Shown here: positions 24,901 through 39,065 of the stretch, one piece after another | Position numbering within the stretch: position 1 is the first letter of the stretch | Layout: each line of letters begins with the position of its first letter | NCBI GenBank assembly: GCA_000328365.1 | Contig: KB301890.1 | Location: 21,874 to 85,873 of the forward strand | Source of the DNA: Capitella teleta | Taxonomy: Eukaryota; Annelida; Polychaeta; Capitellidae | Length of the DNA stretch: 64,000 nt | Reading direction: 5' to 3' | Made by a program: the position numbers and the translations under genes | Notes under the pieces: generated by a model | What the model was told of the DNA's origin: nothing | The model's input: the letters and a program-made list of their open reading frames with translations, nothing else | The model's database searches: none

Positions 24901-26804
24901 ATTTTTCTCATGCTTTTTCCCTATGCGCTCTTCTTTTGCTTCGATCGGCGGCGTTGCTTTTGTCCTGTGTCATCGATTGACGCCGGCCATGCGTGACATA
25001 TTTCACCTGTCCACAAGAGACGAGCTCGCCACTGCGATGAATGAGAGAAGGAAGTGTTGTTAACTCTAGTTATGTAATCACAGATGCTGGTGCCCTGGTT
25101 GTTAAGCCGTGAATGTTAATATGTCGATGCTTCTGCGTCTTATGCAATAGAAGTTATATGGGTTTGTTACTTGGATGCTGTGTGCTGCGGAAGGGTTTGC
25201 CTCGCCCGCAGGAAGTAATGGTCCGTATGCTGCATACGATGTCAGCACAGGTCGATCGCACCTGTGTTCTTGCAATGGACTGACAGCAGCAGCAGCAGCA
25301 TTGACCGCTAATTGGTCTCGCGTGAATAACGCCGTTAACTCACCCCGTTCTTTGATTCCACGCACCGGCCATAAAGCTCTCTCTACCTGAAAGCAGCACT
25401 TGTAGCAGGCAACTCTAAAACTTTTATGCGCCACTAAATAAGCGGTCTAACGCGGCGGCCTTCATTGAAATAAGAAGCGCTGGCTGCTGCATCTGGACGG
25501 CGGAAGAAGAGCCCTTGAGTCTCCTACGGGGCTTGTGGGAGTGAGCCTGTATCTGCCTAGCGTATGTGTGGTCCTTCAAGAGCTATACCCTATTAAGCTG
25601 AGCCCTGCACTCATCGCCACAAACCCCTTGCATGTTGTATGTATATTGCGGTATGAACCTTGCCTCTGGTCACAGGCCAATGAATGGCAATGATGTTCTG
25701 TGGCTCACGTACAATTGCTTCGAAGCGGCAATTGTTTTCATGAATATGCATAATGAATGGCTTGGCCTGCGGTGAATGCAGAAAGCTTGTTGGCGATTGC
25801 AGGCGGGTATCTCGGTGTCATCATCGATCGTATGACGATGCTGGCTTTCATCTGCGTATTGCGTGATAATGGATTGGGTTCTTTTGTCCTACTCCGATGA
25901 TGTACATTCTCAGCCCCAATCTGATTGCCTGTCACTCAGTCACTATGGCCGGTGTAGGCTGCTGCATTAGTTCCTCTGACGGAGGAGTATTGGTGCGGTG
26001 CGGAAGCCGAAGAAAGATCCGCAATTGATTGTCAGGCCCCCTCCCTCCTGCTCGCATCCGTCGCTCGATATTTCGGTGTAATGAGCAGACGGTGTCGGTC
26101 CATTTCCTGCTCGGCACTCGGACGCTTCAAATGGTAATTCCATCCACGGCGTACGCTGCAATCGAGACTCATTTCGCGCGCTTTCCACCGGTTTCAAGTG
26201 TTGGCGGCTGGGTGCGTGATTCCTGGAACACGAGATGCATGTCCTGGACCCATTGCAATCCATCTTCAGCCGGACGTACCGACACGACCGACCTTGCTTC
26301 AAGTCCATCGTGATGTCAGCAAAAACAAAGCGCTTTATATGGGCTATAGAGCGACCGTCGCGCCGCCACTGCAATTGCCAGCGAGGGAGGGCCCCACCCG
26401 CCTCCTGGCGACCACTCCCCACTCAACGGCCAACGCCCTCGTTCGATGTACTAATACCCGGCGACGATGAACAGAGAGGCGTGTCCTTTATTGTCAATTG
26501 TAAACGCATCGGTGTTTTTTATGATTTTTTTTGTACATGGCTGAAGTGTCTCATGTCTTTTCATGGACATGCGCATTGTGTTCATTTCCTGTTTCCGGGA
26601 GGTGTTGATCTCGGCTTCTCCGTCAAGTTGCGGCGACTATCGCGAGCTGCATTGTGTCCTTTGCTTCATATATGGCTGTGCTGACGCTGCTGCCTTTGCG
26701 TTGACTGCTGTTTCATTAGCATGGGCATCAGTCATTGGTCCACGCCGACACTCGCTGCCGAAGCAGCACCAGCAGCAGCCCATTACCTCTGTAGGGCCGC
26801 CACC

Positions 26805-26837
<33 letters not shown>

Positions 26838-29800
26838 GCTAATCGCTGAGCCGCCAGCAGCAGCGCTCCGTCAGTGCATGGAGCGGCAGTAGCAGCAGCA
26901 CTTGTTGCCAGAACCCTTCCGAGAGCACACGGGTCTCCTCCTGCGCCGCTCAGCAACACAGCACAGCACCGGCGACGACGCACTCAGGTCTCCCAGCACA
27001 GGACCCACGCGCCCTCGCCATCTACCGGCCTCTTCGGACATTCACCTTCCGATTTCTTACCCTCTTCCTCCTCTTCTGAAGTTGAAGAAGGATTCTGGCA
27101 GCTGCTGGCTTCTTCGTTGAGCCGATTGATGGAGTATTTTTAGATTGCATTGCGTCGGCCAGAAGCAAGCAACAGCAAGCGGAGTTTGTGCGCCGAGTCG
27201 GAGCAGAGGAAGTTGTTGTGTGGGAGGCAACAAGTGGACTATTGCAGCAGCAGCTAGCAAGCAAGCGAGCGAGGGCAGCAATAGATAAGCGCATACTACT
27301 ATTCAGTCGGCCGCCATCAACCTGCATGTGCTGCTGATAAGCCCGAAGGCTGTTCGTTTAGCGTGTAGGCTTCGTTGACTGACGGTTGCCATCCATCTCA
27401 GCGAAGAAGTATGATGGAAGTGGTGCATGAATTGCAGTCCGTTCACGAGATCAGCACCCATCCGACATCACAACCGACACCGGCCGAACTCATGCATGTC
27501 GAAACGAGCATGCACGCGGCTTCTGGAGGCCCACGTGTAAGTGAAATCTTGCCCTTCTCCCATCATTCCCTTGACCACCCGGTTGTTCTTCCCTTGACCA
27601 CTCGGTTGTTCGACGCTCAGCGAGTCAGTCCTTGGTGTTAGCACTGGCGCAGGTGGATCATCGCGTATTGATGCAGTTGTTAGCAGCTGCCAACTGCATG
27701 TACACTCAGCCAGAGACACTCATGCAGGTAGCAGGTATAGGGCGCGGTTGCTGAAGCAGCCGCTGCCTCTGTGTCGTGATCGCGGCTGCGTCATGTGCAT
27801 GCAGAGCTAGGATCCAAGAGATCCCAGCAAGCAGACGAAGCCCGTTGCGCCACCGATCAATGGCAATATTCGCGTATCGACGACGCCCCATTCACACGCC
27901 CTGCTGCAGTATGTGCATGCAATTACACCCTGCGAACAGAACACCTTTGGCGTGTTTGATTAGTTGCACCGTGTAATACGCTGAGTTCATGCACGCATGG
28001 CCAAACAAGTGCTGCTTAGATCGAGGTGCCTCCCACTCGATTGGCATCTAATCGTGGATGCTGTTTGCGGCGCTGCTTTCGAGGGCGCTCATCTCGCACA
28101 ATTGGCCTTCTCTTCATATTGAATAAACAACATCTTGTACCTCCAACGCACTGCCGCTCTGCTGATCTCATGCACCCTTCTTGTGTATCAAAAAGATCTC
28201 GCGAGCAATCGTAATGGACCTTAATGGACGCGTGTCTTCAACGCCAAAAGCCTCCTTGTCATCTTTCTCTGCTGCAGCAGCCATATCCGTAATCTCACAG
28301 AAGTAGCTGCATGCCGCGTGTTCTGCGTCGACCACGCATTCGTGTGTCACTCGATCTCCGTGCGTCGCGTCGTCGTCTCTTTTTCTCCTTTGGAATTGCG
28401 ACAAGATTCCCCTCGCATCAAGCTTCTCCTGCTTCATCGATGCGGCAACCGAATCCGCCGCCCGATGCTGCTACTCATATCAGTTGAGGAGCCACGCAGC
28501 AGCGGTTCTGTTTTATAGCTGTTGCTGTCCTCCTTGGATTGCAACCGATGCATGCTAGCGACCTCGTCTTCTGCTCGTGTTGACTTCTTTAATTGTCTTT
28601 GCAGCGAGGTTCCGACGAGCTGCTCTCCCATTCTCCCATGGTGACGAACGGCGCCAACATGAGCCCCACGCAGGTCGCAGAGGTCAACAATGACGCGAAA
28701 AAGGTAGGTTCTCGTTGTACCATCCACTAAGCTAAATAATAAATTACATGTGCCTACTTGTGTATGTAGTATACATATAAAGCCCTATATTCTCTTTTGT
28801 GTTGGCGGGGCATACGATAATCATAATTATTGTTTTGACGTTCGCGTCCTCAGAGGCTGATTATAATTATGGTCGGCTTACATGAAATAGAGCGAGCGAA
28901 GATCACTCCGTAATCAATGGTTCGCTTCGTGTGTATGTTCTCAATTGACTACACCATCCCTGCAAAGGTCGTTTTTGTGCTGCTACCGTTTCCATGGAAT
29001 GCTTCATCCAGGGACCGATTGACATCGTCGGTTGATCGATAAGTCATTACTAGTTGATTGTACCTTAGTAACCATGGCAAACGACCCAATAAATGGAGAA
29101 TGCTTTGTTTATGAATTTGCATTGATCCCGAATTGATTTTTGATCCATTCAAATGTCGTATACACATGCTAAGAGGCATCGTACAGATCGCGTGCTTCTA
29201 AATTCTGAATCACGTGACTATTTTTGATGCTGACATTCAAAATATCTCCCGAATCACGGCTCTCAGATGGCGCCTCGCAGAATCGTCAGCTGCAGAAGTT
29301 GTGCTGACTGAGGGCTTTTCTGGGCCTGGCAGCGAGAGGATAATCTTGTCAGCGAGTTCTTTGCGTCGACGGAAGCGAGTGCTAGGCTTCAGGATGCGGC
29401 GCCATTGTTACGGGGCTTCAGCGGGCACTCGTGCACCGCCAGCTATGTTGTTGCTGTTTTTCGTGTCGTCATCCTTTGCTGCACTGCGCCGGCTTCAGTC
29501 GCCTTTATTGGATGATGATTGGAGGTGTGCCGGTCGGCCTCAGAAGAGCAATGCCGGGGAAACGGAGGTTGTTTGCCTTGTATTCAGGTGAATGGTTCAC
29601 TACGACAGCGCTACATCCCTCGATAGCTCCGTCAACAGCCCTAATGGCTTCATAGGCCTGCTCTGCCAAGAGGCCCTCCCATGGGCCTTGCAGTGTTTGT
29701 CCTGGCCCAGCAGTATCATGTAAAGGTCCTGTGTGTATGCACTGCAGTCATGCATGCGTCGTCAGTGCGGTTGTATACGTTGCGAGCGACCGCTGAGGCG

Positions 29801-32800
29801 AGTGGGACAGCCGGTCTGTTAATCGGTCCCTTGGTGCCATTACCCGATGAAGGCGCTGCAACACAATCATGGCGATTGCTGTAGATCAACGCATGCGCCC
29901 TACGAGGCTATGATGTAGTACAATGATGCTGGACTGCAATAACGAAGCGCTCACCGTTCTCAACTTTTGGCCTCGCCTGGCTTAATGAATGGCCGCAGCC
30001 TGTTTAGCGGCCGTCGATGCTGTGAATATTGCATGTCGCTGAGCTGCGTGGCGCTTCCGGGCGTATGATGATGATCTATAATGGATGGTGGTCGTTCGGT
30101 CGGCGCGCTTCATTCTCTGTCAATTCGGAGATCATCGCTCGTCATCGCAACCGATTCGAGTTACGCACATTTCGGAGTCAATTTGTTCAGTGACCTATAA
30201 TGTGTTACAAAGTTAGTGATGTATGGCTAAAAGTTGATATGGGGTAGCTACGCCCGTGCTTCAGTGTATACACAGCTGTACACATACCTCCGTGGACCTT
30301 ACAGATCCCATTGCATGGTTATTACCGATCCACTGCACATGCGCAGCTTCTAGGGTGTGGCTGTTGGCGGCTCTTGTCGCGGCGGCAGGCATGGAATCAA
30401 TGGCAAAAGCCTCTCTTCAATAATTCATCGGAAATCGCACGCTCAGCAAAAAGCCTGCTCTGTCGCTTCTGGTGCTGCGTCGAATTAAAAAGCGGCCGCT
30501 CGCTGCTCCGTCGTCTCCGTCAGTGGCGCCAGCGTCATCCGAGTCGTGATGGATGGACGCGGTCGCCCTGCATGCATTCAGTCGGACCTCAGCGTTGATG
30601 GATTCGCGGGTCGTGTAAGCCGCGGGCGATATAATAAAAGAGTGGACGGAGGCCAGGAGGGATCGGCGCCGCTGATCCCGCGCCCTCATCAACGCCGCTA
30701 CAGTCGACGCGCGTGCCCATCTCGTCCTCCTCCTCGGCGTCGTCTTGCTCCGCAGGGATGCATGCGACTGTTATGACGTGGGATTGGCCTCGGGTGCAGA
30801 TGATGAAAGCATAACATCCGCTGTGCTCTCTCACAATACGCCCTTCTTGACTGATGGCTCCCAGGCGTTCTCTTCAATCGGCGTCGCGTTGTCACGTTGT
30901 CCACTGGAGAAAGGTCAGCGCTGCAGCGGTTTTACGTTCGCCGTCATCGCCGCCGCATGTTGAGCGATGCCGCTAATAACTGCTGCGTTGGACGACTCGT
31001 TGCGGGGAAATTGGCCTCGTGAATCAGCTGCTTGCCTGCATGAAACGCCTCCTTCCTCCTCGTTGTTGTCGCCCCTCCGCTCTGTTCGACGTCTCATTCT
31101 GCCCTCTATCGCTCCACTGATCCGTTCAATCATCATGTCTCTATCTTCTTCGCAGGTGAAGCTTGACGGACCTTGCAAGCCGTCCAAAGTGTTGCACTTC
31201 AGAGGCGTCCCCGCTGACGCCACAGAGGGCGAAGTCGTCCAACTCGGCCTTCCCTTCGGCCACATGACCAACCTGGTGCTGGCCAAGAAGAAAAACCAGG
31301 TGAGAGGGATGTTTATACTTTTAGGTGCATTTATGAAAGAGAAGGCTAGCTGCAGCATGGTGATGCTCACTTGAATGAATTAATGAGCTCCGTGGTTGTG
31401 TACACTTGTTCGCTTGTTTGCCATGCAATTCTCGCCACGTGCACTCGCGGATGCACTGCGCACCATTCAGCATCAGCAGCAGCACTTAGAGCGATCGTTG
31501 TTGCCTGTTGGCGGCGCTTATAATCGGCGTTGGTCGTCTGCTCTTCGCTTGTTATTTCGCCATCATTCCGGCTAAATGTGCTGCGCTTATTATGTGTAAT
31601 CAGAGGGTACATTCGCTGCAACTCCATCCTCTCTGCGTCTGCATGATGCTGCGGAGGATGCAGCGTCGGCGGCCAAAAGGCTTTTACGCGTCCCCACGAA
31701 AATTGCTCCCTCGCCAAGGATGCTTTAGCACACGTTTATATGAATAAACGCCTTGCAGTCGCAGCCGCGCGCGTCTTGCTTTCTTGCAAAAATAAGTCAA
31801 CAGTCCACTGAGATGCTGCTTCGTCCGTAGAGGACGGAATTATCCAGAACGACGCGCGTCTAATGCAGGCGTGCAAAACAGGCCGCGGGATGTAAAAAAT
31901 ACTTGAAAGCCCTGCTGCCTCTGGCGTCATTTACGTTGGTCGTCGGCTAACCTCGTCGACGGCGTTTGCATGCATGCCATTGCTGCCTGGAGGGATCGCG
32001 CGCTCAATCCCTGCTTGCCTTATAAATCAGTAGCCCCGGGGCAGTGAGGATTGCGCGGCTATTACGAAGGTCTACACCATTAGTGGGCGATTGAGCAGCG
32101 AGATGAATGTTCGTGCTGGACGAAAGGTCTGAGCGGCTTTTTTCGCTGGCTCTCATCGAGCGGAGTGCGTAGCGTTGTCTTTGTTGGCGCTGCAATCAAC
32201 ATCGGTCAAGCGAGCTCTTCAGCCGCCTCTGCTCTGGCTCTCTACGTGCATGCTGCCCTTGAGCACTGGATCGACCCACGCTAGCTCCTCGAGGGCTTCT
32301 GCTGTTGCACTCGGCGCCCGCATCGCACAAGCAGGAGCAGTAAGTGATGATTATCTCCGCCACCCACCGACCCACCGACCGATAGACGGCTCTCAATTCT
32401 GCTGCATTGTTTTTGCCTGATGCATAAGTCAATCTTGTGCTTATCTCCCTCGCGTCGGCCTTCATCAAGCGGCGACGACCAACAGTGCTGCTGCCTGTTT
32501 CCAGCGCTGAAGTGAAGAGGCATTCACTTGCGCGGCTGCAGGCGACCTCCCGTGGCCCTAAAACAGCCCATAAAGCTGCATCATTTCGCCCCTGTCCGAA
32601 TCGGTTTCCGAATCCCGAGGGCCTTGCCTTTTACGGCTGTTTGATAATTGATCGGTGCCGCATTCCTTGTTGTCGGAAGAACAAGAAGCCAATTGCTGTC
32701 GCTGCAACAGGCGGCGCTGCTTCTCATTGATGTGCTGCAGCAATCTCGCTTCATATCGATGCCTTGCTGCCGTGTTTTCCGGGCGATTGGCGATGTTTTT

Positions 32801-35800
32801 GGCATCGGCTGAATGGCGTCTGTCAGCGCCTAGCCATCGGCGAATTAACACATCGCGTGGCGCACCGTGAGGCCAGTCGTAAATACATAGCGGCTAAAAA
32901 TAGCCCCTGCTGCTTGCATGCGGACGCGGTATATCGCTTGCATATTCATACAAGAAACAGTCCTGGGAAAAGCGCTCCAGTTTCTGAGATGGAGCATCCC
33001 GCAGCGGCGGCGGAGAGCCATAAATCGAAAAAGAGGAGTAGACATTTCTGCTCCTCTCATCGGCACGCGCTCCCGCTACGATCACTGGCGACCCGTAGGT
33101 CACGGGCTGGCGACCTGCCGTGCCTCGTTGCGCCCTAATCAGGCCGATCATCGTCGTGTTCCCGCCGCGAGGGCACCCGGATGCAGCATGCACGCAGAAG
33201 GAGATCCTCCTTCTCCTCCTCTGCATTAGCCGCTGTTATTATTACCAGATGTTGAGACCTTGAGGTACAAATGGGTCAGTAAATGAGTAATGAGTAGCAG
33301 GCATTTCGTTCGCTTCTTCGACACCCGATCAGCCTGCTGCACCGTGTTGCATGCGCTGTATAGAGTCATTACCCTTGTGCAAGCATCCTTCCCATTGCGT
33401 ATTTCTCGGCTGCAGGCGTTGCTGAGTAATTGAATGCGCGCCGAATATGACAGAGCCCCTGTCCTCGCCGTCGTCCGCCCGAGGGATCGCCGCTAAATCC
33501 GGCCCCGAATAAGAAGTATGCCGCATGCATCGGAGGAAGAGGAAGATGCAAGCCGCGTCGTCCTTCTGCTCCGGGCAACAACAGAGCAGAGTTGCGAGGC
33601 GGGGTGTCGCTGCCAATTTGCTTATTAATTCCATCTGCAACATGACGCTGCAGTTGCAGCATTCGCTGAGTATCGCTGACTGATGTCCATCTCGGCGTTG
33701 AGCAGCAGCCTCTCATCATGGCCAATACCAGCCGCTCACTGCTTGTCATAGGTGATTGCGCGGCGGGCGAAACCGCGTTGAGAGGAGGACACGCTTTTTG
33801 CGCTGCTCGGCCTCAATGCCCGTAATAGAATTCGAAGCCTGACCCCGCGTCGCGTGAGGCAGTGGCAGCCATCGAGATGAAGCGACGAGTGGCGTAAAAG
33901 GATTCCGCTGAGCTCCCCCCTCTTCCCTCTTCGTCCCTGGCAAAACTTGCCTCATCGCTGGTGTCAGTGCCAGGCGCCCTCCCCCCTCCCTTCACGTTCA
34001 TGTACGCAGATCGAGAAGACTTTGGCAGTCGGCAGATTTCCTGCGCGCAATCCCTCAGCGTCATTGCGTATGCAGTGCGACCGACACCGATGACGCCTTG
34101 GAGTCCGCGGTCCTGTCTGATGGATGACCTCGCCCACTGTCTTATACCTCCTCACCCTCCTCTTTCCTATAATTCCTCCTCCTCCTCCTCCTCCTCCTCC
34201 CCCAGTTCCACCAAAGTAGGCACATGCGTGGGGCTTTGGGGCATCGTTAGCGCCGCGCTTTGTGCGCATGCGATGATCGTGCGCAGTTTTGTTCCTGGCA
34301 TATGCGTTTTCCGTGCGCTCTGATTAATCTTGAAGCGACAACTCGCTTGTTATCATCAGGCGCAAAAGAAATGCATGCGCTGCGTCGCCCCCATGGGTCT
34401 GTCGGGTCCGTAGCACGCGGTAGGGGTCCGCGTTTAGCGATCGTTCCGATTGTTTGATTAGCGTGTGATGTATAGCACCTTAGCATTTACTCCGACACAA
34501 AACAAAGCCCTGCTTATCTTCCCCGGCATTTCTTCATTGTTTTAGTGTGCTTGTATACAAAAACTGATTGCCGAGCGCTTTGTTTTGCAGGCCTGGTTGG
34601 AGATGGTGGATGTGCAGAGCGCCCAAGCCGTGGTCTCCTGCTACCACGACCGCCCGCCCCAGATCAGAGGCCGCACCGTCTACGTGCAATTCTCCAACTA
34701 CGACATCTTGAAGACGGAAGCGTCGCAACAGGTGAGTGTTCGGCTAATGATGTGGACGGTAATCTGAACGATGTTTAGAACCAGGGCGCACAGGCGGCAC
34801 TGCAAGCTGCTCAGCAGCTCATGACCAACGTCGACGACCCGAAGACCGTCCTGCGCGTGATCGTGGAGAACATGCTGTACCCTGTTACCATTGACGTCCT
34901 CAAATCGGTGAGTTGAAACAGCGGTGACGGCACCTCAAAGCGGGCAACCCGATCCGCCATTGCTGACGCTGCATCTCCGCGCGCCTTTGATGTGCTCGGC
35001 GTCTGATTCGGGGCAATCGTCTTTGGTCGTCCCCGGGGCCTCATTCGGCGCCCTGGCGTCGCCCTGCCTCTCTCCTCTGATCTCTCGTCTGTTGCCTCTG
35101 CAGCAGACAACTCACCGCCCCGATCGCTGCTGTACCTAAAAAGCACGCGGCTTCATTTATTTGCTCATTACGCCGAGCGCCTTGAAATTCATTCATCAGG
35201 TTATCAAAGGCCTCCTCTTCCGCCTCGAGGAGGCGGCATAAGATTGCCTCTTTATTCGACATCGCTGACGTTTTGCTTTCTCTCCCGTAGATTTTCTCCC
35301 GGTATGGACAAGTACTCAAGATTGTCACATTCAGCAAGAACAGTGAGTTGAATGCTTTTCTTATATAATTTTTTTTCCTCTGGCTGCGTAAATGGAGCGA
35401 GAGAGTTTTAGCGTTGAGGGACTCCGACGCAAGAAGGGTCTGCTGGCGTCAGCATAAAACAGCGGCTTGCCTATACGGCGTCGTTGGCTGTTTGGCGGCA
35501 ATCCGGCGCCATTAGTGCTCGGTCGTCTCGCGGGCCATATACGCCACGGCCGCAGCCTCAGAGCAGGAAGGCAGGCAAAGAGTCTCGGGATAATTGCACG
35601 AGAGCCCTACTCACCTGCCCCTCCCCCCTCGCCTTTTCCCTCTCTCCGCACTCCTCCCTTCTTTCGCACCACGCGCTGGCCAAATTGGCAATTTTCTGTG
35701 AATATCACGCAATTTGTTGAGTCTTGGCCTGTATGGAGATTTCTGAGGCTGAAATTGAGATGAAACGACTTCGAAAAAGTCGCTTGAAGCAGCTTCTTCA

Positions 35801-38800
35801 TGAGCTGCGAAGGGCTTCACTCGAAATGGACAGGATTCCCTTCGGACTCCCCTCCTCCTCTTCATTCTTCTTCTCCTCCTCCCTCTCTGCCTCCTCCTGC
35901 CTTCAGCGGATCTTTTTCCATTTCTGCTCTGTTTCGGCCACTGGCGTACTCGTGCCTTCTGCTTCTGCTTTCAAGTACAAATGGAAAATCAAACGCTGCG
36001 GGGGGTCCGGTGCACGCAGTCTCGCGGGGCCACTGACCCTCTCCGCGTAATTGCGCCAATGGCGCCTGTGAGCATGCGTCGAAATGGCGTTTCTGATATG
36101 TCAGGAGAGTAGGCTGTCTCTCAACGCGGCCTAATGCCCCCTCTCTGCGTCTCTCATCTCTATGCTCTGCTTTGCAGATACCTTCCAAGCCCTCATCCAG
36201 TTCTCTGATCAGATCGCTGCTCAAACAGCTAAAGTGGTGAGTTTTCTCTTCATCTTAACATAACGCACTTTCAATGAGTGCGTTATGATTTTTTTGTTCA
36301 GTCAATGTTATTTTTCACTCATTGTTTTCTCACAGTCGCTGCATGGCCAGAATATTTACAACGGATGCTGCACACTGAGAATCGACTTCTCCAAGCTGCA
36401 GGCCCTGAACGTCAAGTACAATAACGACAAATCACGTGACTACACGAATCCTAACCTTCCGTCCGGTGACGGACAGCCTGCAATGCCAGTGGACGCCCAG
36501 GGCGCGGGCTCAATGGGCTTGTCAGCTGGTAAGAGGACGACCTTTTTTGCACTCCTGTTCTGTCTCATTGTAACTGCTTGTTGAATGCTTAACCTCCGCT
36601 TTGTGATGATTATGTAACAATCCCCCTCCCTCCCTCCTTGCAAGGTGCCTTATCTCCCATGGCGGCTGCAATGCAGGGCTACCACACTCAAATGGGCACC
36701 ACTCACGGGGGGCCCGCCACCCACGCAGGCCTAGGTACGCTGCTTTGTTCACTCTCTCTCTCTGTCTGTCTGTCTGTCTCCCTCTCTCACTCTCTCTCTC
36801 TTCCTCTCATTTCGGATGCCTTCTTCTGATGCACCTCTTGGCTTGCAGATTTGTTGAGTTCTGGCTGTTCCTCTCTCCTCTCTCCTACCTCCTCCATTTC
36901 TCCTTTCTCCTCTTTACAGCAATGGAGCTTGTTTTTCTTCTTTTATTTCTTCAAATTCCCGTGTTTTTATTTATTTTTTTAAAGAAGAAAGATGTAAATT
37001 TGTTTAATTACGTTTATTTCTTCAAATTCTTTTTTTTTTTTTTTTTTTTTTTAAGAAGAAAGATGTAGATTTGTTTAATTACGTGTATTTACGAGTTGCA
37101 TTTTATTAATGTTTTTTTTGTGTTTCTTTCACATTGCAGCTGGTCTTGGTGCCTTTCAAGGTAAGAAGCGTGCCTCCTCCTACCTCCTCCTTCTCCTCCT
37201 CCTCCTCCTGCTCCTCCCAAGTGGAGAACTGACTTTTGAGACTTTTGTTTGCAGGTCATGCTGTCGACTCCTTTCTCTCCTCTCATGAGGAGAGTCTTGC
37301 TTTGTACTCGATCTTGTTGCTCCTTTTCTCTTCATTTTTTGAATTTCTTTTCCTCCCTTGCAGCTGCAGTGCCTTTCAGTCTGGCTGGACTCAATGCAGC
37401 TGCAGGACTCAACGCGATGAACGCAGCTGGCCTCCGGCTGCCAGGACAGCCGCAGACAGGAGCCGTGCTGCTTGTGTCCAACCTCAATGAACAGGTCAGT
37501 TGTCGTAACTCGTAAAGTGAATGAAGCATCTTTAGCATGTATGTGTTCTGTACAAACGACATTTTGTTGTGTGTTGATGACTATCGAGACCATAGCTTGC
37601 TGCTTACTTGATTTTCTGTTTCCTCAAAAGAGCTTAAAACTGAGCAGGGGCGGGGGTGAGGAGGAGGAGGCTTCCTCTCCCTGCTCCTTCTCCTGCTCCT
37701 CCTCTCTTCCTCTTCTTCCTAGCACACCCCTGCTGCACCATGCAGTTGTTGTGGTTGTGGTGCATCATCTCATGATTAATATGCAATCAATTATTTTCTC
37801 TAAATCTTTTCTCTGTTGTTTTTCTCTCTCTGTCTGACCGACGTTTAATCACTGAATGGATCATGCTGCTGGCAACCACTGCTGCTGCCCTCCACTGCTG
37901 CTGCTGTTCTGCTGACCACACTGTCCTTCCCTGTGGCTACTTGCTCTTCTGACTACACCTGCCTCCTCCTTATAGAAGGTCACACCAGACGCTCTCTTTA
38001 CTCTCTTTGGTACGTCAAGCACTTTTGTCTCTTTCATATCATCAGTAGACTGCTTCCCCCTCCCCTCCTCAACTCCTCCTCTTCCTCTTATGCCTCCACC
38101 TCATCTTCCGCCTCTTCCCTTCTCACCACTTAACCGATTTGTGAGTGTTGAGTGTTTCTTGGTGCACGCTCTTTTCTTCTTTGCAGGCGTCTATGGCGAT
38201 GTCATTCGCGTGAAGATCATGTTCAACAAGAAAGACAACGCACTCATTCAATTTGCTGATGCTGCCCAAGCATCATGTTGTGAGTCCTCTCTATCTGCTC
38301 TCTAAGACACTCTAAGCTACTTTCTTTATCTCTGTCTCAGGTTTGACGCACATGGATAAGCTGAAGGTGTGGGGAAAGAACATCAAAGTTGCTCCATCGA
38401 AGCATTCGGTCGTGCAGATGCCAAAAGAGGGTCAGCCGGACGCTGGTCTGACCAAGGATTACACCAACTCCCCACTGCACCGCTTCAAGAAACCAAACTC
38501 CAAAAACCACCACAACATCTTCCCCCCATCAGCCACACTCCACCTCTCCAACATTCCGTGAGTGACGTCTGTTTCCCCCTCTCTCTTGTGCTCATTCCCT
38601 GTTTCAGACCCACAACTACAGAGGAGCAACTGCAAGACCTCTTCCAACAGCATGGAGCAGTTGTTGCTTTCAAGTTTTTCCAAAAGGACCGCAAGATGGC
38701 GCTAATTCAGATGGGTTCAGTGGAAGACGCAGTGCACGCTCTGATGGTAAGTGGCTTGTTGTCTGGTGCCTGGTATGATCGTCCCCTTCCCCCTTGATCA

Positions 38801-38989
38801 GCTCACAATGCATGACTCCCCCCCATCATTCTCCTTAGTAAGCTAACAGTGATTCATGATGCATGCGTTTTGTGCTAAAAGTCAATTTTTTAAATGGAAA
38901 CCCAAAATGAACGATATTTGATTTGAGACAATAATTTTATTCATTTCCAAGATGTTCACAGGATAATCTCATTTGGCGGCAACCAATCC

Positions 38990-39065
<76 letters not shown>

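Larger units (their letters stand above)
28704..34590 (+). other. Large GC-rich PTBP introns
   Basis: Apart from the RRM1 exon at 31156-31299, these introns show no coding exon I can support. They are CpG-rich, unlike the AT-rich flanks, and contain many TGCATGC/GCATGC words (for example 28552, 29753, 30572, 31970, 32917, 33523, 34373). Confidence 0.5.

Noticed and set aside
26740-26990. Poly-Gln and poly-Ala open frames on both strands
   Set aside because: They are frames through a CAG repeat, each interrupted outside it; a repeat effect rather than a gene.
28213-28310. Small ORF beginning [12 protein letters not shown] with an Ala-rich centre, just upstream of the PTBP constant exon
   Set aside because: It begins like a PTBP N-terminus but ends in a stop codon with no donor, so it cannot join the constant exon.
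37253-37320. Possible extra linker exon after TTTGCAG near 37252
   Set aside because: The acceptor is fine and the phase would fit, but there is no credible donor.
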